This document shows, in pieces, positions 17,759 to 28,224 of a stretch of 64,000 nt of DNA; the stretch's first letter is position 1; each line of letters starts with the position of its first letter. The translations under genes and the position numbers were made by a program. The notes beneath the pieces were generated by a model. It made no database searches. It saw only the letters and a list, made by a program, of their open reading frames with translations, and was not told the origin of the DNA. Source of the stretch: Sporosarcina sp. 6E9 (GTDB lineage Bacteria > Bacillota > Bacilli > Bacillales_A > Planococcaceae); the NCBI RefSeq assembly GCF_017921835.1, contig NZ_JAGEMN010000001.1, forward strand, positions 2,225,874 through 2,289,873, read 5' to 3'.

Positions 17759-17815
17759 TTATACGCAATGATAAGTTTTGCCATCGTATTTTGTTCCGGC
17801 TTCAACAAATAAAGT
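17759..17815 (-). pseudogene. Short decayed coding tail next to array III
   Basis: On the minus strand this reads a peptide containing VEAGTKYDGKTY and then a TAA stop, but it has no start, no ribosome-binding site and no longer frame. Nearly the same tail (VEAGTTYNRKTYRLVQS and VEAGTTYNHNTQRLVQS, each with a stop) occurs twice at 43465-43785, each time next to the same kind of array. The pattern is faintly like the C-terminus of the NERD protein at 16515 (RAGLQLHGKRRTSYY). I read these as remnants of a lost gene, or as a conserved element flanking the arrays. Confidence 0.35.
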
Positions 17816-17855
17816 ACTTTAGCACCTATGTGTATTAGGTAGTTTGCATAATAGC

Positions 17856-17886
17856 CCACTGGTTGTTATTGATTACCAACCAGTGG
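17856..17886. terminator. Hairpin downstream of the DMT transporter gene
   Basis: A perfect 10-bp inverted repeat CCACTGGTTG / CAACCAGTGG with an 11-base loop, 15 bp past the transporter stop. The U-run is weak on either strand, so termination efficiency is uncertain. Confidence 0.5.
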
Positions 17887-17900
17887 TTTCTATCTTCGAA

Positions 17901-18809
17901 TTAGGAAGGGTTTTTTTGTTTCTTTCGTTGTTTCCATAAATCTTCTGCGGCGCCTGAACCTAAGATTACGCCGGCGATGATGATGAAAAGGCCGATTAGG
18001 TGGCGACTGGTGATGATTTCGCCTAGGAACAAGGCAGATCCCATTAAGGAGAACATTGTATTAAAATTAATAAATATGCCGGCTTTGGCTGGACCGACTT
18101 TTCCGACTGAATAATTGTACAGCATATGTCCCACGGCCGTTCCGATAATTCCGCTTGCAGCAAATCCTAACCAAAAGATTCTTGGTACTTCCGCGAACGC
18201 CTTCACTTCACCCGGTTCTTGAATGACAGCGATGATTAGTAAAACAATACTTCCGACAACCATCATATACGCGGTCAATAAGCGTGGATCAAGTGTTTTG
18301 GCCGCTTTTGAAATGACTAGAAATGAAAGTACTTGCGCCATAATTGAAATGAACACGAAAACGTCACCTATTGCGAGCCCTGTGCTCCCACCGCCTGCAA
18401 GAACAACAGAGCCAACGCCTACGAGACCGAGAACGAAACCAATCCACTGTATTTTAGATGGATAATTTCGAAGGAGTAATGAGACGGATACTGCTGTCAA
18501 AACTGGTCCGGTACCAAGTATAAGTCCAGCATTCGTCCCACTGGTTCGGAATAGTCCCATGTTTAGGAAGTAATGATGAAGGACTACGTTTAAAAGTGCT
18601 CCTAGTACGATGTATTTCCATTCAACTTTCGTTGGTAGACGAACTAATTTGAATCCAAATAAAATGACGAATACGGCTATACCCGCAAGTAATAGTCGAA
18701 AAGCTGTCATTGTTACAGGATCTACATAAAGGAGAAGATACTTGAGGAGAGGTAAGTTCAAACCCCAAATGAGCATTGCTGTTGTGAGTAGTGCATATAT
18801 TTTCCACAT
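17901..18809 (-). CDS. EamA/DMT superfamily transporter
   Basis: 302 residues forming ten predicted membrane segments arranged as two EamA repeats (about 5-140 and 150-285), ending in a basic cytoplasmic tail. Typical motifs are WGLNLPLLKYLLLYVDP in the first helix pair and AGIFINFNTMFSLMGSALFLGE in the second. Members export amino acids, nucleobases or other metabolites; the substrate cannot be told. ATG start with AAGGAGG eleven bases upstream. Monocistronic, ending at an inverted repeat 15 bp past the stop. Confidence 0.88.
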   Translation of the reverse strand: MWKIYALLTTAMLIWGLNLPLLKYLLLYVDPVTMTAFRLLLAGIAVFVILFGFKLVRLPTKVEWKYIVLGALLNVVLHHYFLNMGLFRTSGTNAGLILGTGPVLTAVSVSLLLRNYPSKIQWIGFVLGLVGVGSVVLAGGGSTGLAIGDVFVFISIMAQVLSFLVISKAAKTLDPRLLTAYMMVVGSIVLLIIAVIQEPGEVKAFAEVPRIFWLGFAASGIIGTAVGHMLYNYSVGKVGPAKAGIFINFNTMFSLMGSALFLGEIITSRHLIGLFIIIAGVILGSGAAEDLWKQRKKQKNPS

Positions 18810-18999
18810 TGAGGGTGAGTCGCCTCCTTAATTCAATATAATAATTCCGTATTTCAAATCCAAACAGTGAATGATGAAAGACTTAAGTATACATCTTACC
18901 AGACTATGTAGCCAACAAGTGAGCAATTGTTCGTTTTATGTGTGTGGTAGTCTGAATTTTTCCCAATCAGAATAAACGTACCAGTAGCGTAATCTTCAG

Positions 19000-19036
19000 A
19001 AAAAAGGAGTCCATTTCCCAAGGGGAATTGGACTCT
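19000..19036 (-). terminator. Terminator of the first Vpr-like protease gene
   Basis: On the minus strand GAGTCCAATTCCCC pairs with GGGAAATGGACTCC, followed by six U residues. A nearly identical hairpin follows the paralogue ending at 24096, showing that the terminator was copied with the gene. Confidence 0.9.
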
Positions 19037-19051
19037 CATTATTTTTTGTTA

Positions 19052-22000
19052 TTAATCAACCAATCTTTCTAACTCTTTGTATACTTCTGCATTCACTGCA
19101 TTTTCTCCACCGAAGATTGTTAAACGTTGAACGTCTTGATTAGTAATATAGCTTGATACATAATCCGGAACAACCGCATGTACTAGAAGTACTGCGCTAT
19201 TCGTGTTAGCAGCTAATACTGCTCCGGTTAGTGCGTCCGCATAATCTTTTCCAGTTGCTACGTAAAGGTGGTCATTATCAACACCATAATGTTTTGCGAT
19301 TAAAGTGTTTGTTTCGTAACGGTCAAGGCCGCCTAGACGATTCATGCTTGGAAGTGCGTTTGCTACTGTAGCAGAAACAACTGCCGTACCACCGACTACA
19401 ACTGTATTCGTTGCACCTAGTTTTTCAAGTGCTTCAGTTGTTGCTGCAGGTAAAGTATCTTTGAGTGTTAATAGAATTGGTGTGCCTGCTTCTGCTGCAT
19501 GTGATGCAACAGATAGCGCATCTGGGAAATCCATCCCATTAGCAATGGCTACTTCGTCAGAACCATTTGGGGCAACCAAATCTGCAATTGCTGCAGCTGT
19601 TGCGAATCTGTCTTTCCCGCTCGCACGCGTTACAGTGATATCTGCATTTACAAGTTCTACTTGAACATCTTCACTTACAGCTGCTTTTCCACCTAGAATA
19701 ATTGCTTCTGTTGCACCTAGGCGTTCAATTTCTGCAAGCACATCTTCTGACAATTCATTAGTTAGTGTTAGAAGAATTGGTGCTTCCATTGCATATGCCA
19801 ATGGAACACCAGCTAGTGCATCAGCGAAATCGTTGCCTCGAGCGATTATGACAGTTTCTGCTGATTCCCAACCTTCAGAACTGATTTCTAATGCCGTTTG
19901 ATAACGATCGCTACCGGAAATTCTGCTCATTTTTTCAGGCACTACAGGTTCTTCGCCTTCAACTGATACTGTTTCTTGAGCGTCGTTTTGTGCAATATCT
20001 TGTGCAACTACTGTTACTTTACTTAATCCGGAAACGCCTTCAAGTGTTGAAGTGAATGTTCCGTCTTGTTCAAGTGTGATTGCATTTTCTGTTAGCTCAC
20101 CATCCGCATTTTTAACGTAAGCTGTGACAACTAAATAGTTGTTGACGTCGTATTCTTGTTCAAATCCTTCTTCTACAACAGATTTGAATCCGATGAACTG
20201 GTCGTTGATAGAACCTGTTATCGTTTTGTCGTCAGCTTCGAATGTGATTTCTGGTGCTGTTGATTTAACGAAAAACGGTTTAACCCATGCGTTCATCGTG
20301 CGGTAGTCTTTTGAAAATGAGTAAAGCTCCATACCGTAAACGCCGTCTTTTAATTGTTTTTTATCAAATGAATCGGCATCGGTAAATACTCCATCAAACG
20401 TTCCTGTTGCACTCTGAGCTCTATTATAATCCCAGTGTATGTCGCCTATAATACCATCGCCGTATCTGCCCGCTGTTGGTTGCGTAGGATCGAAGACGTT
20501 GATATAGACTGATGAATTTGGCGCTTGTTTAAATTCATAAGAGAAATTTGAGACATCGCCTTTTCCGTCTTCATTTGGCGAGATTGCGATGCTGTCAAAA
20601 CCGAATGATTCTACATAGGGATTGTCCGCTGCGATTGGCTCACTTGGAACCGGATCGAGCGGTGTAATTTCAATTCCCTCACCTGGCACTTCTGGTTCTT
20701 CGACATCACCGATTACAATTTTTTCGGCTTTATTGCCAGCTGCGTCAACGTATTTAACGACTACGTTATCCGGTGTTTGATTGCCAATATCAAATGTGAA
20801 TGAACCGTCTTGTTCAAGAGTGATAGGTGTTGAAACTGTTTCCCCATCGTTTGTCACTTCAGATGTTGCTGTTAGTTTCGTATTAATATTGAATCCAAGC
20901 CCGTATTTCACAAGTTCAGTCTGATAGTCTACGTATTTATCTATGACTTTACCAGTAACTTTTGTGCCTTCGACTGCACTTTCAATGGTACCTGGAGAAG
21001 ATTTAACTACGATTGGACCTGCATAATCACCAATTGAACCTGCAGCCGTAGCCGCTTTAAAGTTAATTGTGTATAAACCGTCAGGAATTGTTGTTGCTGG
21101 ATTCGAGGACCATGGTTTATATTGCCCCGCGACATTCAGCGTGTAGGATCCTGCGCCCAGTGATGCTCCCGCATGAATATAACCGATGTACCCATCGCCA
21201 TATTGACCACCCTTTGGATTCATAATATCCCAAAGTTCGATGAAATTCGCTTGAACATCGCCTGTTAGTTTAAATGCTAGTGTTGCAGAATCTTTGTAGC
21301 CATCACCGTCGAATGAGAGATCAGTTTCTGAGATGCTCATACCTTCGATAGTTGCCGCTGCGACTCCACCGAAATCTGCTGCGAATGGTAATGAAAGTTC
21401 GGAATCGCCACCGTTGATGTGGATGTATCCTAGAATTTCATCGCCAGGTTTCGTATTTTCGTTTAGTGAAGCTGTTAGCGTCACAGTGATTACTTCTTCC
21501 CCGTCTAATGTGAATGAAGATTTGTCTACTGTCACTGCTGCGTCTGCGAATCCTTTTGTTACGTCAACTGACACGTCGAAGTTTCCACCGACCTTTTTAA
21601 GGTCTTTAACGAGTATTTCTTTGGTAACAGTAAGGTTTTCTTTAAGTGATTGCGGACCGAAAGTGACGGTTCCTTTTAAATTTTCTATTTTACCACTTTG
21701 ACTATCTGGTAATGCTTCGTCCACTGCATAAGCCAGAACATTCGCATGTGCTGCCGCGTATGCATTTACACGACCCGCGCCTTGTGCGAATACATCATAT
21801 TTATCTGTGTCTAAAATTTTAGCTGTGTTGGATAGCGCAACTTTGACGTCGAACGCGTTCCAATCAGGGTTTGCTTGTTGTACAAGTGCTGCAATCCCTG
21901 CGATGTGTGGTGTCGCCATAGACGTACCCGTTTTTCTTGTATACGCATGCTCATAAGTCACATCCGGGAAATCCGCTTTGTACATCGGGATTGTTGACAT

Positions 22001-23743
22001 GATATTTGTTCCTGGTGCACTGACGTCTGGTTTGATGTCAAAGTTCGGCACGGAAGGTCCGCGTGAACTCGAGTCATTTACTTCGTCGCCTTTAGTAGTT
22101 GTCGATTGAACATTTGTAAATGTTACAGCTCCGTCTGCGCCTTCGAGTGCTGTGCGAATTGCTACTCCATCTGTATATGACATATCTACAGTCGGAAGGA
22201 ATGCAAAGTCGTTACCCAAAAAGACATTGGAAATACCTGGCGTGTTTGATCCGTTATGAGAGTTGTGAATAATTGTTGCCACAGCACCATTCGCTCTAGC
22301 GTTTTCAATTTTTTCAACGAATGCGATTTCTCCGCGGGCAATTAACGCAACTTTTCCGTCGACGTCAAGTCCGTCAAAGTCAGCCGGTTTACCAATTCCC
22401 GGTACAGCCACGAGGTCGAACTCACCTGCAAGTTGTTGTGATAGATCTGTACCATACGTTGTTGACATTAGGTTCAATTGTGAAGAAAGGTTGTAATTTC
22501 CCGCTTCGACTGAAACATTTACGTTATACATTTTTTCTGGGTTTGTCGTGTTTCCAACTGCAATGCCAAATGGTGCAGTTGACGGCGTTCCCATCGTTTC
22601 GCGTTTCGGACCAGAGTTGCCCGTTGCGATTACTGAAATAACTCCAGCGAGCATTGCGTTATTAATCGCAAACGAACCCGCATCTGTTTCAGTGTTAGAT
22701 CCGCCACCTAAAGAAAGGTTGATAACATCCATTTCTTGGATAACCGCTTCTTCGATTGCAGCGATGATGCCCGAAGTCGATCCGCTACCATAAGCGCCGA
22801 GTACGCGGTATGCGTAGAGGTCTACTTTTGGCGCGATTCCTTTAATACCAAATTCGTTATTGCCGATTGCTGCGATTGTTCCTGCCACGTGCGTCCCGTG
22901 GGATGTGTAGAACGAACTTCCGTTGGCATTGAATTCTGGCGTACTTGCTGGTCGTTCCGATGGCAATGTTTCAGATGCGTCATCATCAGCACGCGTTTTC
23001 GAATAGGTTGATGAGTTTGGAATAAAGTTCTTTCCGCCTTTATAAATCCCCGCGAAATCAGGGTGATGCGCATCGATTCCCGTATCGAGAACTGCGACTT
23101 TGATTCCCTGGCCTTCATAGCCTTCAGCCCAAAGCGGTTCAATACCGAGGAATGAAGTACTTGTATCCATTGTTGGACTGACTTTTCCGTCCGAAGATGC
23201 TGAATTGTCTTCATATGCATGGACTTCAGCGTCTGGTTCAACAAGTGTAACACCTTCAATTCCGAGTATTTTCTCGAGATCATCCGCTTTAACTGTTGCT
23301 GCGAATCCATTTAATACAGTGCCATAACTAAAGCTTTCTTTAAAATTAATTCCATTTGCTTTCATTTCTTTTTTCAGTACGTTCTGTTGTCTAACAACGA
23401 GAGCTTTTACTGACTTTTCATCAGCTTTAGTAAATTTTCCTCCTGCTACTTCCTTAATCCCTTTTTCAAGTGATACAGGTTTTTCAGAAAGATGGATTAT
23501 CACATCCACTTCTTGCTTCCCTTTTAATTCTTCTAGACCCTTATGTAATGTCGGAGCCTGTTCAGTCAATCGTAGCTGTTCTGCGATTGCCAATTTTTGT
23601 TGTAATACACTTTCATTTTGCTCTTCCGCTTTAAATGGTTCTGTTTTCATTGCCGACACAGATGAAATCGGTGTCAATAAAGAAAGAACCATGACGAATG
23701 CTAGCAAAGTACTACAATACTTCTTGAAAATTTTTCTCATCAA
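19052..23743 (-). CDS. Cell-wall-associated Vpr-like subtilase with CWB2 repeats (1563 aa)
   Basis: Secreted S8 serine protease. Signal peptide 1-31, an I9-like propeptide (about 75-175), then the catalytic domain with Asp220 (VLDTGID), His282 (SHGTHVAGT) and Ser608 (GTSMATPHIAG). A PA domain is inserted at about 435-545, as in Bacillus Vpr and the lactococcal-type proteinases. Fn3-like and repeated beta domains (about 700-1250; two modules contain a GDGxxG motif) lead to three type 2 cell-wall-binding repeats (about 1265-1563; SRISGSDRYQTALEIS, ARGNDFADALAG, ILLT), which should hold it in the wall. ATG start (MMRK). First member in genome order of a four-gene family; no shared operon, since it has its own terminator. 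Confidence 0.94.
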   Translation of the reverse strand: MMRKIFKKYCSTLLAFVMVLSLLTPISSVSAMKTEPFKAEEQNESVLQQKLAIAEQLRLTEQAPTLHKGLEELKGKQEVDVIIHLSEKPVSLEKGIKEVAGGKFTKADEKSVKALVVRQQNVLKKEMKANGINFKESFSYGTVLNGFAATVKADDLEKILGIEGVTLVEPDAEVHAYEDNSASSDGKVSPTMDTSTSFLGIEPLWAEGYEGQGIKVAVLDTGIDAHHPDFAGIYKGGKNFIPNSSTYSKTRADDDASETLPSERPASTPEFNANGSSFYTSHGTHVAGTIAAIGNNEFGIKGIAPKVDLYAYRVLGAYGSGSTSGIIAAIEEAVIQEMDVINLSLGGGSNTETDAGSFAINNAMLAGVISVIATGNSGPKRETMGTPSTAPFGIAVGNTTNPEKMYNVNVSVEAGNYNLSSQLNLMSTTYGTDLSQQLAGEFDLVAVPGIGKPADFDGLDVDGKVALIARGEIAFVEKIENARANGAVATIIHNSHNGSNTPGISNVFLGNDFAFLPTVDMSYTDGVAIRTALEGADGAVTFTNVQSTTTKGDEVNDSSSRGPSVPNFDIKPDVSAPGTNIMSTIPMYKADFPDVTYEHAYTRKTGTSMATPHIAGIAALVQQANPDWNAFDVKVALSNTAKILDTDKYDVFAQGAGRVNAYAAAHANVLAYAVDEALPDSQSGKIENLKGTVTFGPQSLKENLTVTKEILVKDLKKVGGNFDVSVDVTKGFADAAVTVDKSSFTLDGEEVITVTLTASLNENTKPGDEILGYIHINGGDSELSLPFAADFGGVAAATIEGMSISETDLSFDGDGYKDSATLAFKLTGDVQANFIELWDIMNPKGGQYGDGYIGYIHAGASLGAGSYTLNVAGQYKPWSSNPATTIPDGLYTINFKAATAAGSIGDYAGPIVVKSSPGTIESAVEGTKVTGKVIDKYVDYQTELVKYGLGFNINTKLTATSEVTNDGETVSTPITLEQDGSFTFDIGNQTPDNVVVKYVDAAGNKAEKIVIGDVEEPEVPGEGIEITPLDPVPSEPIAADNPYVESFGFDSIAISPNEDGKGDVSNFSYEFKQAPNSSVYINVFDPTQPTAGRYGDGIIGDIHWDYNRAQSATGTFDGVFTDADSFDKKQLKDGVYGMELYSFSKDYRTMNAWVKPFFVKSTAPEITFEADDKTITGSINDQFIGFKSVVEEGFEQEYDVNNYLVVTAYVKNADGELTENAITLEQDGTFTSTLEGVSGLSKVTVVAQDIAQNDAQETVSVEGEEPVVPEKMSRISGSDRYQTALEISSEGWESAETVIIARGNDFADALAGVPLAYAMEAPILLTLTNELSEDVLAEIERLGATEAIILGGKAAVSEDVQVELVNADITVTRASGKDRFATAAAIADLVAPNGSDEVAIANGMDFPDALSVASHAAEAGTPILLTLKDTLPAATTEALEKLGATNTVVVGGTAVVSATVANALPSMNRLGGLDRYETNTLIAKHYGVDNDHLYVATGKDYADALTGAVLAANTNSAVLLVHAVVPDYVSSYITNQDVQRLTIFGGENAVNAEVYKELERLVD

Positions 23744-24095
23744 TTCTCAGTCCCCTTTTGCCTTCTATTCGCATTAGTTTAAATTATGCAACACTAGAAT
23801 CATAACATAAGATAAATTAATGTTAATAGAATAGGCAAAAGTATTCCTATAATTTCAAAAAATGCATCTTTATGCCCTTATTGAACTAGTTTTATTCTTA
23901 ATTTAAAATAGGTCTATAGTTAGGTTCGCATTAGAAGTTAAAAAGAAAAACCGACGATAAATAACGCGAACTTTGTAGTTCCTTCTAGTTTGCGGCATAT
24001 ATTTTCGTCTATTCTTTCCTCAATTCATCAAATGTCCGAAAAAAAGAAGTCCAATTCCCATTGGGAATTGGACTCTGATTATTTTCTGTTATTAA
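23744..24095. other. Intergenic region between two Vpr-like genes
   Basis: A 352-bp AT-rich gap holding the terminator of the right-hand gene (24040-24076) and the promoter region of the left-hand gene. A possible sigma-A promoter on the minus strand is TTAACA, 16 bp, TATGAT (about 23795-23825). The stretch GTTGCATAATTTAAAC before the start matches the equivalent place upstream of the two sister genes. Confidence 0.4.
24040..24076 (-). terminator. Terminator of the second Vpr-like protease gene
   Basis: AGTCCAATTCCCA pairs with TGGGAATTGGACT around a tight loop and is followed on the minus strand by a run of U. It is closely related to the hairpin at 19000-19036. Confidence 0.9.
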
Positions 24096-27000
24096 TTAAT
24101 CAATCAACTTTTCTAACTCTTTGTATACTTTCGCACTTACTGCACTTTCTCCACCGAAGATTGTTAGACGATGAACTTCATTCTTCGTGATGTAGCTTGA
24201 TGTGTATTCTGGAACGATTGCGTGTACTAGAAGTACTGCGCTATCCGTGTTAGCAGCTAAAACTGCACCAGTTAGTGCGTCTGCGTAAGCTGTTCCAGTT
24301 GCTACATAGAGGTGTTTGTTGTCAACGTTATAATACTCTGCAATCAGCGTGTTAGTTTCGTAACGATCGTATCCACCTAAGCGGTTCACGTTTGGAAGTT
24401 TCTTTGTAACAGTGTCAGAAACAACTGCTTTTCCACCAACTACGACCGTTTCTTTCACGCCCAGCTTACCAATCGCAATCGCCGTTTCCACAGGCACGGA
24501 ATTTTTTTGCGTTAACAGAATCGGCGTTCCAACTTTTGCAGCATGTGATGCAACAGATAATGCATCCGGGAAATCTAGGCCATTGGCAATGACGACTTCG
24601 TCAGAACCATTTGGTGCAACCAAATCTGCAATTGCTGCAGCTGTCGCAAATCTGTCAACTCCGCTTGCACGCGTTACAGTGATATCTGCCTTTTCAAGTT
24701 CTTCCTGAGCTGCTTCACTTACAGCTGATTTTCCACCTAGGATAATTGCTTCTGTTGCTCCTAGGCGTTCGATTTCTTTTAGGACACCATCTGATAATTC
24801 ATTCGTTAACGTTAGAAGAATTGGTGCTTCTTGCGCATGTGCCAGTGGAACCCCGGCTAATGCATCAGCGAAGTCATTTCCACGTGCAATGATTACCGTG
24901 TCGGCTGAGTCCCAACCTTCAGAGCTGATTTCAAGTGCTGTTTGGAAGCGGTCGATACCTGAAATTCTGCTCATTTTTTCTTTTGGCTCTTCCGGTGCAT
25001 CATACGAAATCACAAATGTTGAGTCTGCAGAATTGCCCGCAGCGTCTTCAACAAAAATGGTAACTTCGTTTTCACCATCTTTTAGTCTAGTTACGTCGAA
25101 TGCAAATGTTCCGTCTTGTGCAAGAGTTACTGGACCACTTGATATAACGTTACCAGTTTCATCTTTCGCTTCAAATGTTGTTTGAAGTTTTGTATTCAAG
25201 TCGTAATCTAAATCATAGTCTGCAAGAACTGTTTTGTAATCAATATATTTATCTACAAGTTTACCTGTAAACTCATATTTCGAGTCTACAGCGACATGTT
25301 CTTCTGCCGCTACGATTTCTGCGGGTGTACTCTTCACGAAAAATGGACCATCCGTCGCCGAAGCAAACCAGAAAGTTCCACCGTCAATAACGAAGGCTGA
25401 GAAATCTACAGAATAAACACCTTCAGGGATTTGTTCGCGTTTATTAGTACTCACCGGCGTATATAGGCCATTAATTGGAATACTAATTTCGCCAGGGTAC
25501 ATCATGTACCCCTCATGTAAATAGCCAAGAGTGCCGTCTCCGTTGCTTCCGCCTTCCGGATTCTGATAATCCCATAATGTAATTATGTTTGTCGAAAGCT
25601 CGGTATTTAAGGTGAATTTAATTTCTCCTTCATCTTTAATTCCATCGCCATTAAAGGATAGATCTGTTTCTGACAAACGGAAATTCTTTATGTCTTGGAA
25701 TTTCTCTGATAGATCAGCTGCGAATGGTAATGATAAACTTGTTTCTCCATCCGAAATGTGAATGTAACCAAGAATTTCACTGCCCTCAGGCGCTTCGACT
25801 TGTGATGCGCTGAGCGTTACGTTTAGTAACTGCTCGTCGTTCAACGTGAACGCCGGCTTATCGACCGTTACTTTGGCATCGCCAAATGATTTAGTTACTT
25901 CAACGGAAACTGTATAATCACTTACGTTTCCAGAAAGGTTTTTCACGTTAATTTGCTTCGTTGAAGAAATATCGCCATCTGCTAATTCAGGGAAATGGCC
26001 GAATGTGATTGTTCCTTTTTTGTTCGCAACTTCAACACCACTAGACTCGACTGTGTCTAACGCATAAGCAAGTGTATTTGGAAATGCCGCTTCATACGGC
26101 TGGACACGTCCAGAACCTTGCGCGAAGACGTCGTACTTATCAGTATCCAACACTTTCGCTGTATTGGAGAGCGCAACTTTTACATCGAATGGATTCCAAT
26201 CAGGATTTGCATTCAAAATTAGTGCCGCAATCCCCGCGACCTGCGGTGTTGCCATTGAAGTTCCTGTTTTACGTGTGAACGCTTTTGAATAGTCCGCATC
26301 CGGATTTTCTTTTCCGTACATCGGAATTGTCGACATAATGTTTGTTCCTGGTGCTGATACATCAGGCTTAATATCAAAATGTGGAGTTGACGGTCCACGT
26401 GAACTTGAAGTGTTTACCTCATCTCCCGCTGTATACTCAACATTAAATTTCGAAAATGAAACTGTCCCTTCGTTCGATGCAAGGGCTGCGCGTAGTGCAT
26501 CGCCTTCTGTTCGAGACATATCGAATGATGGAATGAATTCGAAATCATCCCCGAGGAAAACATTCGATGGCCCTGTTCCGCTGTTGTTGTGAATGAGCGT
26601 TGCAACTGCTCCAGCATCTTTTGCTGCTGCAATCTTATCGACAAATGCGATTTCGCCACGTGAAATCAATGCTACTTTTCCGTCTAGGTCTAAACCTTCA
26701 TAATCCGAAGGCTTTCCAACTCCCGGAACAGCCACGACTTCAAAATCTCCTGAAAGTTGAGTTTCAAGTTCTATTCCAAACGTTGTTCCCATTAGTGCAA
26801 TACTAGATGTTAGTTCATAATCCGCCGCCTCTACAGACACTTTCGCATCGAATTGTGCTTCAGGGATTGTTGTATTTGCAACAGCAATCCCAAGTGCTGC
26901 AGTTGCCGGTGATCCGATTGTTCCGCGATTAGGACCTGAGTTACCCGTCGCTGACACTGCTACAGTTCCCGCTAGCATCGCGTTATTAACAGCGATTGCA

Positions 27001-28049
27001 TCCGCTAAAGTTGACGAATCAGATGCGCTTCCCAGAGATAGATTGATGATATCCATTCCATCGACTACAGCTTTATTGATGCCTGCAATAACGCCAGCAT
27101 TTGAGCCGGAACCGTAAGCACCAAGAACGCGATAAGCGTACAATTCAACTTCCGGAGCTAGTCCTGAAATACCATAATCATTGTTCCCGAGTGCTGCAAT
27201 TATACCGGCTACATGGGTACCGTGTGATGTGAAAAACGATGAACCATTCCCATTATACTCAGGCACTCCATCCGGTCTTTCAGATGGCATTGTTTCATAT
27301 GGATCGTTAAATTCACGTGGTACTGTGTAACCTGCAGGAGGAATAAAGTTATTACCACCTTTATAAATGTTTTCAAATGCAGGGTGATGATAATCAATTC
27401 CGGAATCAATTACGCCTACTTTAACTCCTTTCCCTTTAAATCCTTTGTCCCAAATTCTTTCAATGCCAAGGAATGAATGACTAGTATCCATGGCCGGACT
27501 GACTTGTCCATCTATATTTGTTGACAGATCTTCAAGTGCATGGACTTCTACAACTGGTTCAACAAGCTGTACGCCTTCAATTTCTAGAAGTTTTGGAAGA
27601 TCTTCCCCTTTAACCGTTGTTGAGAAGCCGTTTAACACTGTGCTATATGAATGTCCCTTTTTAAATGAGATCCCTTTCGTTTTCATTTCTTTCTGAACAA
27701 ATACCTGTTGAGATTCTACCTTTGTTTTAACAGCTGCTTGTTCTGAACTTGATAAGTCCTGTTTAGCAAGCGCTTTAATTCCTTGTTCTAGCGCAACTGG
27801 TTTTTCAGAAAGCAGAATAATAACTTCTACACTCTCTTCATCTTTAACATTCTCCAAATCTTTATGTAGTCTAGGAGTTTGTTTAAGCAATTGTAATTGA
27901 TTTGCAACTGCCTGTTTTTGCTGAAGCATGCTTTCGCTTGGACTGTCCGTTCTGGCTGATGCAGAAGGCACGAGTATCGAAAGTACCAAAACAAATGATA
28001 AAAACATACTTAAAAATCTAACAATCTGGTTACTTTTTTGCAATTTCAT
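24096..28049 (-). CDS. Cell-wall-associated Vpr-like subtilase with CWB2 repeats (about 1317 aa)
   Basis: Second member of the family. Signal peptide 1-31, propeptide, Asp215 (VIDSGID), His276 (SHGTHVAG), Ser598 (GTSMATPQVAG), PA insert about 430-535, one beta module with NPEGGSNGDGTLG, an Ig-like module ending SADSTFVISYD, and three CWB2 repeats (about 1020-1317). It is shorter than the 19052 paralogue because one beta module is missing. Start choice: the ATG at 28049 is only two bases after AAAAGGGG; the TTG two codons on has better spacing and is the one conserved in the sister gene at 30121. Either gives the same signal peptide core. Extracellular, wall-retained protease by inference. Confidence 0.92.
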   Translation of the reverse strand: MKLQKSNQIVRFLSMFLSFVLVLSILVPSASARTDSPSESMLQQKQAVANQLQLLKQTPRLHKDLENVKDEESVEVIILLSEKPVALEQGIKALAKQDLSSSEQAAVKTKVESQQVFVQKEMKTKGISFKKGHSYSTVLNGFSTTVKGEDLPKLLEIEGVQLVEPVVEVHALEDLSTNIDGQVSPAMDTSHSFLGIERIWDKGFKGKGVKVGVIDSGIDYHHPAFENIYKGGNNFIPPAGYTVPREFNDPYETMPSERPDGVPEYNGNGSSFFTSHGTHVAGIIAALGNNDYGISGLAPEVELYAYRVLGAYGSGSNAGVIAGINKAVVDGMDIINLSLGSASDSSTLADAIAVNNAMLAGTVAVSATGNSGPNRGTIGSPATAALGIAVANTTIPEAQFDAKVSVEAADYELTSSIALMGTTFGIELETQLSGDFEVVAVPGVGKPSDYEGLDLDGKVALISRGEIAFVDKIAAAKDAGAVATLIHNNSGTGPSNVFLGDDFEFIPSFDMSRTEGDALRAALASNEGTVSFSKFNVEYTAGDEVNTSSSRGPSTPHFDIKPDVSAPGTNIMSTIPMYGKENPDADYSKAFTRKTGTSMATPQVAGIAALILNANPDWNPFDVKVALSNTAKVLDTDKYDVFAQGSGRVQPYEAAFPNTLAYALDTVESSGVEVANKKGTITFGHFPELADGDISSTKQINVKNLSGNVSDYTVSVEVTKSFGDAKVTVDKPAFTLNDEQLLNVTLSASQVEAPEGSEILGYIHISDGETSLSLPFAADLSEKFQDIKNFRLSETDLSFNGDGIKDEGEIKFTLNTELSTNIITLWDYQNPEGGSNGDGTLGYLHEGYMMYPGEISIPINGLYTPVSTNKREQIPEGVYSVDFSAFVIDGGTFWFASATDGPFFVKSTPAEIVAAEEHVAVDSKYEFTGKLVDKYIDYKTVLADYDLDYDLNTKLQTTFEAKDETGNVISSGPVTLAQDGTFAFDVTRLKDGENEVTIFVEDAAGNSADSTFVISYDAPEEPKEKMSRISGIDRFQTALEISSEGWDSADTVIIARGNDFADALAGVPLAHAQEAPILLTLTNELSDGVLKEIERLGATEAIILGGKSAVSEAAQEELEKADITVTRASGVDRFATAAAIADLVAPNGSDEVVIANGLDFPDALSVASHAAKVGTPILLTQKNSVPVETAIAIGKLGVKETVVVGGKAVVSDTVTKKLPNVNRLGGYDRYETNTLIAEYYNVDNKHLYVATGTAYADALTGAVLAANTDSAVLLVHAIVPEYTSSYITKNEVHRLTIFGGESAVSAKVYKELEKLID

Positions 28050-28224
28050 ATCCCCTTTTGATATAGTTCGCACACCTTACTAAATTGCGCAACAATTACA
28101 TATTAACACAATTAACTATACAACGGGAAATATTTGAATAATTTTGTCGAAACGATTCTTTATAGCTGGATTTTTTCTCAAGGATTAGATCTAAAGATAC
28201 AACTCATTGAATACTTTTCTACTA

